11,352 nucleotides of DNA from S015-6 sp964384945 (lineage in GTDB: Bacteria > Desulfobacterota > DSWW01): positions 1 through 11,352 of the forward strand of contig CAYLMK010000050.1 of the NCBI GenBank assembly GCA_964384945.1, in the 5' to 3' direction. The notes below the pieces were generated by a model, which saw nothing but the letters and a program-made list of their open reading frames with translations, did no database searches and had not been told where the DNA came from. This document shows positions 1 through 6,186 of this stretch, piece after piece (position 1 is the first letter of the stretch; the number at the start of each line of letters is the position of its first letter). Made by a program: the position numbers and the translations under genes.

Positions 1-504
1 GCGATGGCGCAGGGATCGGTTGCGCCCGAGAGACCCCCGCTTTCGCGGGGGATACGGCCCTTGGCGCAGTAGCCTTGTGCGCCCCCTGGCCGTCATCCCG
101 GCCCGAGTGCGGAGCGCGTGCGAGCCGGGATCCCTTGTGCGCAGTAGCGTTCCTTCTCCCCGCTGGGGTAGAAGGTTAGGATGAGGGGGAGGCAGGTGCC
201 GGGGGATTGCCGCGGCCCTCTGGCGAGGGCCTCGCAATATCCCCCAGATGGCGGAGATTGCGAGGAGCGAGCGACGAAGCAACCCCCCGGTCCAGCGGCG
301 GCCCCTCGCGCTTCAGTAGGCCTATTCCCGGTCAAGGCCGCGGCAGCGGCCGCGAGCCGGGATCTCTTGGCACAGGGATCGGTTGTGCCCAGAGACCCCC
401 GCTTTCGCGGGGGATACGGCGTAGTGGCCCAGAGGCTGCGGCAGCCCAGAGACCCCCGCTTTCGCGGGGGATACTGCGATGGCGCAGGGGCCGGTTGGAG
501 CAGT
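1..504. repeat. Mosaic of palindromic intergenic repeats, no gene
   Basis: This stretch holds no credible gene; open frames across it are arginine/proline-rich by-products of GC-rich repeats. At least four repeat modules alternate. (a) A CCCCCGC-TTTC-GCGGGGG hairpin within an AGAGACC...GGATAC frame occurs at about 31-55, 391-417 and 448-474. (b) A CCCGGC...GCCGGGAT hairpin with a variable inner arm occurs at 96-132 and 325-361. (c) A CTTCTCCCCGCTGGGG...GAAGG module followed by ATGAGGGGG occurs at 150-192. (d) A GGGGGATTGC...GCGAGGAGCGA...GAAGCAACCCCC module occurs at 203-290. All four recur elsewhere in the window, so they are dispersed families. Whether they are mobile (REP-like) or regulatory cannot be told here. 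Confidence 0.85.
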
Positions 505-805
505 GAGATCCTCGCGTTCGCGGCCTATTCGCTTGCGCCGTCCGGCGTTTCGTCGGAAGCCTTAACAATCTTGTAACGCATTAATAGAACGACCCAAACC
601 CTTTCTTGACATGGACTTTCCTCCGCGTGGCAACCGGCTTGCATCCCGTCGCGTCGGGCTGCCTTACAGCCTTCGCAAGGCCGAGACGTCCGCGGCCCTG
701 TTGGCCCGATTATCTTTATGAAACAGAGACCCGTAAATAAGTCTTGGCAAACGGGCACATAGAGAACCCTCCTCCGGAACTGCTTGAGATCGTGCATTCC
801 CTGGT
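505..805. other. AT-richer, hairpin-rich intergenic stretch with two micro-ORFs
   Basis: Composition changes here relative to the repeats on its left, and no known RNA or protein family is recognised. Between 630 and 708 there is a run of short, partly overlapping inverted repeats: GCAA/TTGC (630-642), CCCG/CGGG (645-658), GGCTG/CAGCC (657-671), GCCTT/AAGGC (669-681) and GGCC/GGCC (694-706). On the minus strand two micro-ORFs follow strong Shine-Dalgarno sequences: 760-716 (14 residues, MCPFAKTYLRVSVS, preceded by GGAGGAGGG) and 612-562 (16 residues, MSRKGLGRSINALQDC, preceded by GGAGGAAAG). The second resembles the N-terminus of ParB proteins but stops at once. It could be a structured RNA, a leader or a decayed gene. 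Confidence 0.4.
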
Positions 806-910
806 ATGCCGCTTGCTAGACTTGTGCATAGCGAAAACCGCTGTTTCACCCGGTTCCCGCCGTATTTTGCCTGCCCGTTCGAACGCGTGAACGAAGAGAG
901 GCCAGCCGCA

Positions 911-1093
911 ATGGAGAACGAAAAGCTTTTTTTGAGGGCCAAGGATGTCGCCCACATCCTCGATTGCAGCCCTGACGATCTGTATGACGTGATCTCCAAG
1001 GGCGAGATGCCCGCCGTCAAGCAGGGCAGGTTCTGGCTGTTTCGCTACGAGGACGTGATTGCCTACAAGGAGCGCGAAGAGAAGCACGCCTGA
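911..1093 (+). CDS. Small excisionase-family helix-turn-helix DNA-binding protein
   Basis: A 60-residue protein that is almost entirely one winged helix-turn-helix domain of the HTH_17/excisionase (MerR-like) type. Visible elements are LFLRAKDVAHIL (6-17), the recognition-helix region CSPDDLYDVISKGEMPAVKQG (19-39) and the wing-like RFWLFRYEDVIAYK (40-53). The family binds DNA and serves as excisionases, plasmid or phage regulators, or antitoxin-like repressors. I chose the ATG at 911 because AGAGAGG lies nine bases upstream and the domain begins directly after it; an in-frame ATG at 806 would add 35 residues with no domain-like character. No integrase or recombinase lies nearby, so an excision role is unproven. 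It is monocistronic and is followed after 63 bases by a strong hairpin terminator. Confidence 0.8.
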   Translation: MENEKLFLRAKDVAHILDCSPDDLYDVISKGEMPAVKQGRFWLFRYEDVIAYKEREEKHA

Positions 1094-1156
1094 CGAACGG
1101 GTGCGATGGGCCGAAGGGACGCCCTCGTTTTTCGAGACGCAACGAGAAGCAGAGAC

Positions 1157-1195
1157 AAAAAGGGCCGCAAGGGATTCGCTCCCGTGCGGCCCTTT
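1157..1195 (+). terminator. Intrinsic terminator after the HTH gene
   Basis: Stem GGGCCGCA (1162-1169) pairs perfectly with TGCGGCCC (1185-1192), and GGGA (1171-1174) with TCCC (1180-1183), leaving one A/G mismatch and the loop TTCGC. AAAAA precedes the stem and TTT follows it. The U-tract is short, but with the 5' A-tract the hairpin could act in both directions. It lies 64 bases after the HTH stop codon. Confidence 0.75.
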
Positions 1196-1200
1196 CGCGT

Positions 1201-1405
1201 TGAGTTGCCGTATTCCCGGCCAAGGCCGCCGGAGCGGCCGCGAGCCGGGATCTCTCGGCATAGTGGCCGCGTAAGCCGAGAGATCCCCGCTTTCGCGGGG
1301 GATACTGCGATGGCGCAGTGGCCGAGTAAGCCGAGAGATCCCCGCTTTCGCGGGGGATACGGCGTAGTGGCCCAGAGGGTACGGCAGCCCAGAGGTCCCC
1401 GCTGC
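1201..1405. repeat. CCCGGC hairpin plus three-copy CRISPR-like palindrome series
   Basis: A CCCGGC...GCCGGGAT hairpin module (about 1212-1252) is followed by three copies of the CCCCGC-TTTC-GCGGGG palindrome frame starting at 1279, 1334 and 1391. The third copy is cut off after GGTCCCCGCT. The periods are 55 and 57 bp. The sequence between copies (for example 1361-1390) closely matches the inter-copy sequence at 418-447, so the segments between palindromes are themselves repeated and are not unique spacers. Confidence 0.8.
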
Positions 1406-1473
1406 GTAATCCGGTGAAGTTGTCCGGGTAATCCGGAGGAAGGTGCCCACGTGATCCGGTGGAAGTTGTCCAG
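1406..1473. repeat. Three imperfect 22-23 bp direct repeats
   Basis: Three adjacent copies of a unit starting GTAATCCGG or GTGATCCGG and ending TTGTCC or GTGCCC occupy 1406-1427, 1428-1450 and 1451-1473. They begin exactly where the third palindrome copy is truncated. Clustered terminal repeats of this kind are typical of the ends of IS21-like elements, so this could be a leftover insertion-sequence end, but no transposase remains. They also lie 38 bases beyond the stop codon of the ABC ATPase gene. Confidence 0.6.
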
Positions 1474-1510
1474 GAGTCGGAGCGAAGCGACGCCGGGGTG
1501 ACGCGCGGGT

Positions 1511-2488
1511 CTAGGTCTTCAGGTACAGGGACTCGATGATGCGCTCCAGGGGAGGCTCGGAGATGCTGATGTCTTTGACCGGCTGGGTGGCGAAGAGCCG
1601 GGAGGCCGTCTCCACCGAGCGCTCGGCATCCACCTCGAGCAGCGCCTCGTGCTCGTCCGCCGCGAGGACCCTGCCCAGCCCCGCCACCAACTCCCTGTCC
1701 CAGCCCGCGCCGAAGACCACCCGGATCCGCTTTTTCGATCCGTCCGTGCGTCCGAGTTCCCGCGTGCCGCCGTCATAGACGATCTCGCCCCGGTTGATCA
1801 CGATCACCCGGTCGCAAACCTCCTCGATGTCGGCCATGATGTGCGAGGTCACGACGATCGTCCGGTCCCCTCCGGCACCCATCTCGCGCACGAACCGGCG
1901 CACCCTGCGCGCGCTGAGCAAATCCATCGCGTTCGTGGGCTCGTCCAGGAAAATGACCCTCGGGTCGTGGAGCAGGGCCGCGGCCAGCTCGCACCGCTTC
2001 CGCTGCCCGAAGGAGAGCTTCCTCTGCGGCACCTTCAGGATGTCCCCGATCTCGGCCAGCTCCACGAGCCGCTCCCGGTTCCTGCGGAAGACCGCCTCCG
2101 GGATCTCGTAGACCACCCGGCAGAACTCGAAGTACTCCTCTGCGGGCAGGTCCCAGAAGAGCCGGTTGCGCTGGCCCGTGATGAGCGCGATGCTCTTAAG
2201 GAAATCCTTCTCCCTCCTGGACGGCACGTGGCCCGCGACCTCCACGCGGCCGGCCGTGGGGTGCAGGATCCCTGCGAGCATCTTCAGGGTCGTGGTCTTG
2301 CCGGCCCCGTTCGGGCCGATGAACCCGACCGTCTCGCCCACGCGCACGTCCATGCGGATCCCGCGCACCGCGTCCACAAAGACCTTCCTGCCCGAGAACA
2401 GGGTCCGGAGCGACCCCGCGAACCCGGCCTCCTTCTCGAAGAACCAGTACTGCTTGGTCAGGCCCTCGGCCGCGATCGCCTTCACCAT
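1511..2488 (-). CDS. ABC-2 type exporter, ATP-binding protein (COG4586-like)
   Basis: The ATPase subunit of an ABC-2 exporter; it would power the two permeases encoded upstream at the inner membrane. In 325 residues it shows Walker A GPNGAGKTT (58-66), Q-loop Gln106, signature LSFGQRKR (158-165, Phe in place of the usual third-position Gly), Walker B VIFLDEPT (178-185), D-loop AMD (187-189) and the switch His216. After about residue 250 comes the extra C-terminal domain usual in this subfamily. Residues 15-45 hold the insertion before Walker A (FFEKEAGF...SLRTLF) typical of COG4586 proteins. The ATG at 2488 was chosen because the domain starts right after it; GTG at 2527 would add 13 residues, and GTG at 2485 is also possible. 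It is last in the operon, 275 bp after the second permease gene. Substrate unknown. Confidence 0.92.
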   Translation of the reverse strand: MVKAIAAEGLTKQYWFFEKEAGFAGSLRTLFSGRKVFVDAVRGIRMDVRVGETVGFIGPNGAGKTTTLKMLAGILHPTAGRVEVAGHVPSRREKDFLKSIALITGQRNRLFWDLPAEEYFEFCRVVYEIPEAVFRRNRERLVELAEIGDILKVPQRKLSFGQRKRCELAAALLHDPRVIFLDEPTNAMDLLSARRVRRFVREMGAGGDRTIVVTSHIMADIEEVCDRVIVINRGEIVYDGGTRELGRTDGSKKRIRVVFGAGWDRELVAGLGRVLAADEHEALLEVDAERSVETASRLFATQPVKDISISEPPLERIIESLYLKT

Positions 2489-2763
2489 CTCCCCCGACTG
2501 CCTGCCGCCTCTATCGGATGAGCCCACAAGAATGCCGGGCGCCTCTCCGTCTCCCGATACCGCCCGCCCTTACGAACTGCGCGCCCGTGAAATCGCTTCC
2601 GGTTGTCCGTCATTCCGGGCTCGATCCGGAATCCAGCCCGTTCTCTCTTCGGGTTACGCGCTGCCGCCTGCCGCCGCAATTCGCAAGCGCTGGCACGAAG
2701 GAGCGTCCTCGGTTTCGAAAACTGCGAAAGGCGCCTCACCCCCCCATCCCCCGGCACGAACCC
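2489..2763. other. Unusually long gap inside the ABC operon, with a palindrome
   Basis: This 275-bp spacer separates the second permease gene from the ATPase gene. It contains the inverted repeat ATTCCGG (2612-2618)/CCGGAAT (2626-2632), part of a GTCATTCCGGGCTCGAT-type dispersed repeat seen in many bacterial genomes. A related ATTCCGG...CCGGAAT pair occurs at 10023-10061. No convincing small gene or promoter is seen, so the ATPase may be translated from a long polycistronic mRNA or from an unrecognised internal promoter. Confidence 0.6.
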
Positions 2764-3564
2764 TCAGGAACTCGCCGACGTGTAGTTCGCCAGCCCACGC
2801 CGCCACAAGAACAGGGCCGCCGCCAGAAAGGCGGCCGTCACCGCGCACCCGAAGGCCGCGAACCCGGGCCGAAGGGTTGCCAGCAGGGCCTGCGACGGCA
2901 CCTGCGCGATGAGCACGAGCGGCAGGAAGTAAACGAATACGACCTTCCAGAACCCCTCGAAGATGTCGAGCGGGTAGCGGCCGATTTTCATCAGATTGTC
3001 GAAGACCCGCGAGAGCCCGTAGGACTGTACGGTCCAGAAGGAGGTGGCCGAAACCAAGAGCACCACCGAGAAGAGGAACACGACCGCGTTCGCCACAAGC
3101 GCGAGGTAGGCCGCGGCCTGGCCCCAGGTAAAGGCGAACCCGAGGCGGTCGAGCACGTACACGAGAAAGGCCACGGCCGGCAGGGCGCTGAAGAAGTCCA
3201 TGAGATCGAGTTCCTCCAGGGAGGCCAGGAAGAGCAGGTTCACCGGCAGGAGCATGCGCGCGTCGAGTTCGCCGCTCCGGATCCTCTCGGGCAGCCGGAA
3301 GCCCAGGTTCCGCTGAAAGGTGATGCTGATCACGTAGTCGACCAGGTGAAAGGTCGCGAAGAGCAGCAGCACCTGGTCGAAGCTCCAGGCGCCCAGGCGG
3401 TCTACCTGCAGGAACACGGCTTGGAAGAAGAAGAGCAGCAAGGCCATGCGCACCACCTTGCCCGTGATCATGAGAAAGAAGTGCGTGCGGTAGGCCATCT
3501 GCCGCATGAGCGCGAACTTGAAGAGCAGGAGAGAGAGTCGCGCGTACCGGGCCGCCCCGCTCAT
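2764..3564 (-). CDS. ABC-2 type exporter permease (COG3694-like)
   Basis: A 266-residue integral membrane protein of the ABC2_membrane_6 type, predicted to form half of the transmembrane pathway of the exporter. Hydrophobic segments lie at roughly 28-52, 62-80, 108-140, 148-175, 205-232 and 236-254. It carries the family features RIRSGELDARMLLPVN (95-109) after the second segment and a C-terminal WRRGLANY (254-261). The ATG at 3564 follows the stop codon of the first permease gene by five bases (TGA ACGGG ATG), so the two are very likely translationally coupled. A pair of unlike permeases plus one ATPase is the standard composition of this family. Substrate unknown. Confidence 0.9.
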   Translation of the reverse strand: MSGAARYARLSLLLFKFALMRQMAYRTHFFLMITGKVVRMALLLFFFQAVFLQVDRLGAWSFDQVLLLFATFHLVDYVISITFQRNLGFRLPERIRSGELDARMLLPVNLLFLASLEELDLMDFFSALPAVAFLVYVLDRLGFAFTWGQAAAYLALVANAVVFLFSVVLLVSATSFWTVQSYGLSRVFDNLMKIGRYPLDIFEGFWKVVFVYFLPLVLIAQVPSQALLATLRPGFAAFGCAVTAAFLAAALFLWRRGLANYTSASS

Positions 3565-3569
3565 CCCGT

Positions 3570-4397
3570 TCAGTCTCCCATGGCCGCATACTGCCGGAGG
3601 CCGCGCCGCCAGACCGCGCGGTTCGCCGCCACGAGCCCGGCGATCCAGGCCGCCTCCTTGGCCAGTTCCCACGGGATCGCCTCGAGCGGAATCTTGCCCA
3701 GGTAGATCCGCATGGGAAGGTAGATGAGGAACGGGAAGGGCAGGGCGAGGAAGACCTTCTCGATCAGCCCCGGGAAAAGGGAAAGAGGGATGATCGCCCC
3801 GCCGGCCACCTCCATCACGACCCGCATCACGAACCGGATGCCGTACGTGTTCTCCACCCAGAAGGCGAGCAGGCTCAGGAACTCGAAGAGGAAGAACTGG
3901 AGCAGGGCCGCGAAGGCGAGCGCCAGCCCGAGGCAGGCCAGGTGCGCCCGGCTCGGAAGGGGGATGAGGTAGTCCCGGAAGAAGAGGAAGACGACCGAGT
4001 AGCCGACGAGGCCGAGCACCAGGTAGAAGGACTTCATGCTCAGGTCCCGGACGAACCAGATCCGGTACGGGCTCATGGGCTTGACGAGCAGGTTCGAGAG
4101 CGAGCCGTCCTGGATGCTCTGGCTCGTCTCCGGGTTCTCGGCCGTGGTGAGGATGAAGCTGTTGATCAGGCCCCCGCCGACGAGGTAGGTGACCATCTCG
4201 GCGAGCGAGTAGCCCCCGATCGCCTCCCGGCCCGCGCCCCGGTAGACGGCCATCCACAGGAAGATGAGGATGAGGGAACTCAGGACCCCGCTCACGATCT
4301 CCATGAAGAAGTTCGCCCGGTAGGCGAGCCTCTCCAGCCACGTGAGCTTGAAGACGAACCAGAGTTTCTCGATCTCGCGAGGGGCCCTTTCCGCCAT
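3570..4397 (-). CDS. ABC-2 type exporter permease (COG4587-like)
   Basis: A 275-residue membrane protein and the first gene of the exporter operon. Hydrophobic spans lie near residues 30-52, 66-84, 123-141, 152-179, 195-230 and 246-262. The family-typical IQDGSLSNLLVKPMSPY (95-111) and a terminal WRRGLRQYAAMGD (263-275) are visible. The same two motifs in diverged form occur in the next gene, which fits an ancient duplication. The start was set at the ATG at 4397; the open frame continues upstream, but that part is only translated repeat sequence. No Shine-Dalgarno sequence precedes it, and a -10-like box lies seven bases before the ATG, so a leaderless mRNA is possible. An in-frame ATG at 4409 would add four residues. 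Confidence 0.9.
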   Translation of the reverse strand: MAERAPREIEKLWFVFKLTWLERLAYRANFFMEIVSGVLSSLILIFLWMAVYRGAGREAIGGYSLAEMVTYLVGGGLINSFILTTAENPETSQSIQDGSLSNLLVKPMSPYRIWFVRDLSMKSFYLVLGLVGYSVVFLFFRDYLIPLPSRAHLACLGLALAFAALLQFFLFEFLSLLAFWVENTYGIRFVMRVVMEVAGGAIIPLSLFPGLIEKVFLALPFPFLIYLPMRIYLGKIPLEAIPWELAKEAAWIAGLVAANRAVWRRGLRQYAAMGD

Positions 4398-4404
4398 GGG
4401 GCAG

Positions 4405-4433
4405 ATCATACCCGACCGGCAGGCGAAGCTCCA
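4405..4433 (-). promoter_or_regulatory. Predicted promoter of the ABC exporter operon
   Basis: On the minus strand TATGAT (4410-4405) matches the -10 consensus at five of six bases. TGGAGC (4433-4428), 17 bp upstream, is a weak -35 (three of six). Only seven bases separate the -10 box from the ATG, which would put transcription start at or one base before the start codon. Confidence 0.4.
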
Positions 4434-4445
4434 GAGACCACGGGG

Positions 4446-4942
4446 GCCGTCATCGCGGCCCGTGTGCGAGGAGAGGAAATTCCATGGAGGCGCGAGAGAT
4501 CCCCGCGTTCGCGGGGAATACGGGCATTGAGCGGACCGTGCAGTTGCCGTATTCCCGGCCAAGGCCGCGGCAGCGGCCGCGAGCCGGGATCTCTTGGCAC
4601 GGCAGCGGCTATTGCAGCCGAGAGATCCCCGCGTTCGCGGGGAATACGGCATAGTAGTGGAACCGCACAATGGCCGTCATCGCGGCCGGTGTGCAGGGAG
4701 AGGAAATCCCACGGAGCGCGAGAGACCCCCGCGTTCGCGGGGAATACGGGCATTGAGCGGACCGTGCAGTTGCCGTATTCCCGGCCAAGGCCGCGGCAGC
4801 GGCCGCGAGCCGGGATCTCTTGGCACGGCAGCGGCTATTGCAGCCGAGAGATCCCCGCGTTCGCGGGGAATACGGGCATTGAGCGGACCGTGCAGTTGCC
4901 GTATTCCCGGCCAAGGCCGCGGCAGCGGCCGCGAGCCGGGAT
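4446..4942. repeat. Tandemly amplified repeat block (226-bp and 126-bp units)
   Basis: The core sequence starting CGGGCATTGAGCGGACC begins at 4521, 4747 and 4873. Bases 4521-4648 and 4747-4874 are identical by eye over about 128 bp. The first two copies lie 226 bp apart and also share a diverged leading part (GTCATCGCGGCC...GGAGAGGAAAT, about 4448-4507 and 4675-4733). The third copy starts 126 bp after the second. Each unit combines the CCCCGCG-TT-CGCGGGG hairpin with the CCCGGC...GCCGGGAT hairpin, which has an inner GGCCGC/GCGGCC stem. Near-perfect identity implies recent duplication or active homogenisation. Confidence 0.9.
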
Positions 4943-5059
4943 CCCTTGCGCGCAGTGGCCTTCTGCGCCTCCTGGCCGTCATCGCAGCGGAGGCAGGCAT
5001 GTCCTGGGCGCAGTGGCGTTCCTTCTCCCCCGCCGGGGGAGAAGGTCAGGATGAGGGGG
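4931..5059. repeat. Long direct repeat, copy A
   Basis: These 129 bases align without gaps to 8031-8159 with seven differences seen by eye (about 95% identity). Both copies start at GCGAGCCGGGATC, run through TTCTGCGCCTCCTGGCCGTC and AGGCAGGCATGTCCTGG, and end in GAAGGTCAGGATGAGGG. The offset is exactly 3,100 bp. The copies bracket the PIN, HepT/MntA and VapBC genes. Confidence 0.9.
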
Positions 5060-5126
5060 GCTGTGTGACGCCTCACCCCACGAAGGAGTCCGTCCCCGCG
5101 CAGGTAGGGGAATGAGGGGGAGGCAC

Positions 5127-5200
5127 ATCTCACCCTCACCCTAACCCTCCCTGAGGGAGAGGGAATACCGGGGTGCCGAGAGACCCCCGCGGATCCTAGC
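5127..5200. repeat. CTCCC/GGGAG palindrome module and truncated CCCCCGC module
   Basis: A CCCTCACCCTAACCC run leads into a CTCCC-TGA-GGGAG palindrome (5147-5159) and GAGGGAATACC. The same module, better conserved, appears at 7868-7910, 8162-8204 and 11297-11344. It is followed at about 5179-5193 by half of the AGAGACCCCCGC palindrome, which breaks off at GGATCC. The break lies 20 bases before the promoter of the PIN gene. Confidence 0.7.
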
Positions 5201-5212
5201 ACATTGTTTTCA

Positions 5213-5242
5213 TTGACTGAATTCCCCGTTCCTCCCTATACT
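5213..5242 (+). promoter_or_regulatory. Strong sigma70-type promoter of the PIN operon
   Basis: TTGACT (5213-5218) and TATACT (5237-5242) each match consensus at five of six bases, with an 18-bp spacer. Expected transcription start is near 5249, giving a leader of about 83 nt before the ATG at 5332. It begins just where the repeat sequence ends. Confidence 0.65.
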
Positions 5243-5331
5243 GGTCCCAATCCGAAAGAAATCCCGAAAACCAACGGACGAAGAAGTGATCTCCCGACGC
5301 CTTTGACCTGCGCATCCGAGACGGGGTGCTC

Positions 5332-5793
5332 ATGAAACGGCTATTCATCTACACGGATGCTTCTGTGGTTGGCGGCTGCGAGGACCCGGATTTCTCGAAA
5401 GACAGCCTGGCCTTGTGGGACCGATTCATTGACGGAAGGCACACGTTGGTGCTGTCGCCACACACGCTACGGGAACTCCAGGGCGCTCCGGAAGCGGTGC
5501 GAGCGCATTTGCTGAGGGTGCCTCCAGAACATCAGATTGTTCTGACCGATACAGCCGAGGTCCAGGAACTGGCCGACGCCTACGTGAGGCGTGGTATCGT
5601 TGGAGCCGGAGCCCACGCCGATGCGATCCATGTGGCGTTGGCCACGGTCGGGCCTACGGACGTCCTGGTGAGTTGGAACTTCAGACATATCGTCAACCTG
5701 GGACGTATCCGACTTTTCAACTCCGTGAATATCGAACTCGGTTATGGTATGTTGGAGATCAGGTCGCCGAGGGAGGTGCTCGATTATGAGTGA
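5332..5793 (+). CDS. PIN-domain protein, probable toxin RNase
   Basis: A 153-residue PIN-fold protein, probably a magnesium-dependent RNase acting as the toxin of a toxin-antitoxin pair. The acidic positions are visible: Asp9 in FIYTDASVVGG, Glu48 in LSPHTLREL and Asp97 in AHADAIHVA. They are followed by VLVSWNFRHIVN (111-122), whose Trp-Asn signature is typical of one VapC-like subgroup. The tail RIRLFNSVNIELGYGMLEIRSPREVL fits that subgroup too. ATG at 5332 was preferred over GTG at 5326 because GGGG lies at a fitting distance before it. A strong promoter sits upstream. The last eight bases overlap the next gene (ATGAGTGA), so the two are coupled. The toxin comes first, opposite to the usual order. 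Confidence 0.85.
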   Translation: MKRLFIYTDASVVGGCEDPDFSKDSLALWDRFIDGRHTLVLSPHTLRELQGAPEAVRAHLLRVPPEHQIVLTDTAEVQELADAYVRRGIVGAGAHADAIHVALATVGPTDVLVSWNFRHIVNLGRIRLFNSVNIELGYGMLEIRSPREVLDYE

Positions 5794-5989
5794 GCCTTTT
5801 GACGCTGTCGCGTGGATGCGCCGGCGGCGGGCAGAGATTGACCGAGAGGATGAGCATACCGGTTGGCAAGAACGCAGCCTGAAGACCTTGAAGCTGCTCG
5901 AGAATGATCCTATCTGGCAGAGGATCAGGGATCGTATGCCGCAGCCCCCCTCGCCCCACGTCAGCCGTGCAGCAGGCAAGAAAGGCTAG
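5786..5989 (+). CDS. Small protein coupled to the PIN toxin, putative antitoxin
   Basis: A 67-residue protein overlapping the PIN gene by eight bases in another frame. The N-terminus SEPFDAVAWMRRRRAEIDRE resembles small proteins I associate with PIN genes of this subgroup (a recurring FD-V-x-M-R pattern); that association is from memory and not proven here. A predicted helix (11-48) is rich in Arg, Glu and Leu, and the tail (49-67) is Pro/Ser/Lys-rich and likely disordered. No standard antitoxin DNA-binding domain (AbrB, ribbon-helix-helix or HTH) is visible, so autoregulation is uncertain. Position and coupling suggest that it binds and neutralises the PIN protein; a toxin cofactor is another possibility. 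Confidence 0.7.
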   Translation: MSEPFDAVAWMRRRRAEIDREDEHTGWQERSLKTLKLLENDPIWQRIRDRMPQPPSPHVSRAAGKKG

Positions 5990-6044
5990 CTGCCTGCAAA
6001 TTACAGGACATTCGTTATGGAATGCCCTGGCACAGGCGCCTGCT

Positions 6045-6170
6045 GAGCCGGGGGATTGCCACGGCCCACTGCGAGGGCCTCCCAATGTCCCCGTTTGGGG
6101 GATCCTTCGCAAGGTGCCTGGAGCGGCGGAGATTGCGAGGAGCGCAGCGACGAAGCAACCCCGCGGGCGC
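6045..6170. repeat. GGGGGATTGC...GAAGCAACCCC repeat between convergent operons
   Basis: This module runs from CCGGGGGATTGCCACGGCCC to GACGAAGCAACCCCGCGGGC. It contains the inner pair GTCCCCgtttGGGGGAT (about 6087-6102) and the segment GATTGCGAGGAGCGCAGCG. It lies where the PIN operon (plus) and hepT (minus) converge, and no terminator with a U-tract is visible there. Related copies are at 203-290, 8250-8340, 10070-10150 and 11172-11228. Confidence 0.75.
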
Positions 6171-6186
6171 AGCGGCCTTCTCCGGC

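Noticed and set aside
391..474. A short CRISPR array based on CCCCCGC palindromes
   Set aside because: The sequences between palindromes are repeated elsewhere in the window, spacing varies over the whole family, and no cas genes are present.
562..612. A real parB gene start
   Set aside because: Only about 13 residues resemble ParB and the frame stops at residue 16; no ParB domain follows in any frame.
613..623. GAGGAAAGTCC on the minus strand, the hallmark of RNase P RNA
   Set aside because: The usual GGGCTCC continuation and the later conserved RNase P blocks are absent; an ATG follows directly, so it is better read as a Shine-Dalgarno site.
625..708. A c-di-GMP or other known riboswitch in the hairpin-rich stretch
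   Set aside because: Conserved cores of the riboswitch classes I can recall do not match on either strand.
2518..3705. Long plus-strand open frames opposite the ABC operon (also 1649-2521 and 3942-5054)
   Set aside because: These are antisense frames of GC-rich coding DNA, rich in Arg/Pro/His/Glu without domains; the minus strand encodes clear ABC proteins.
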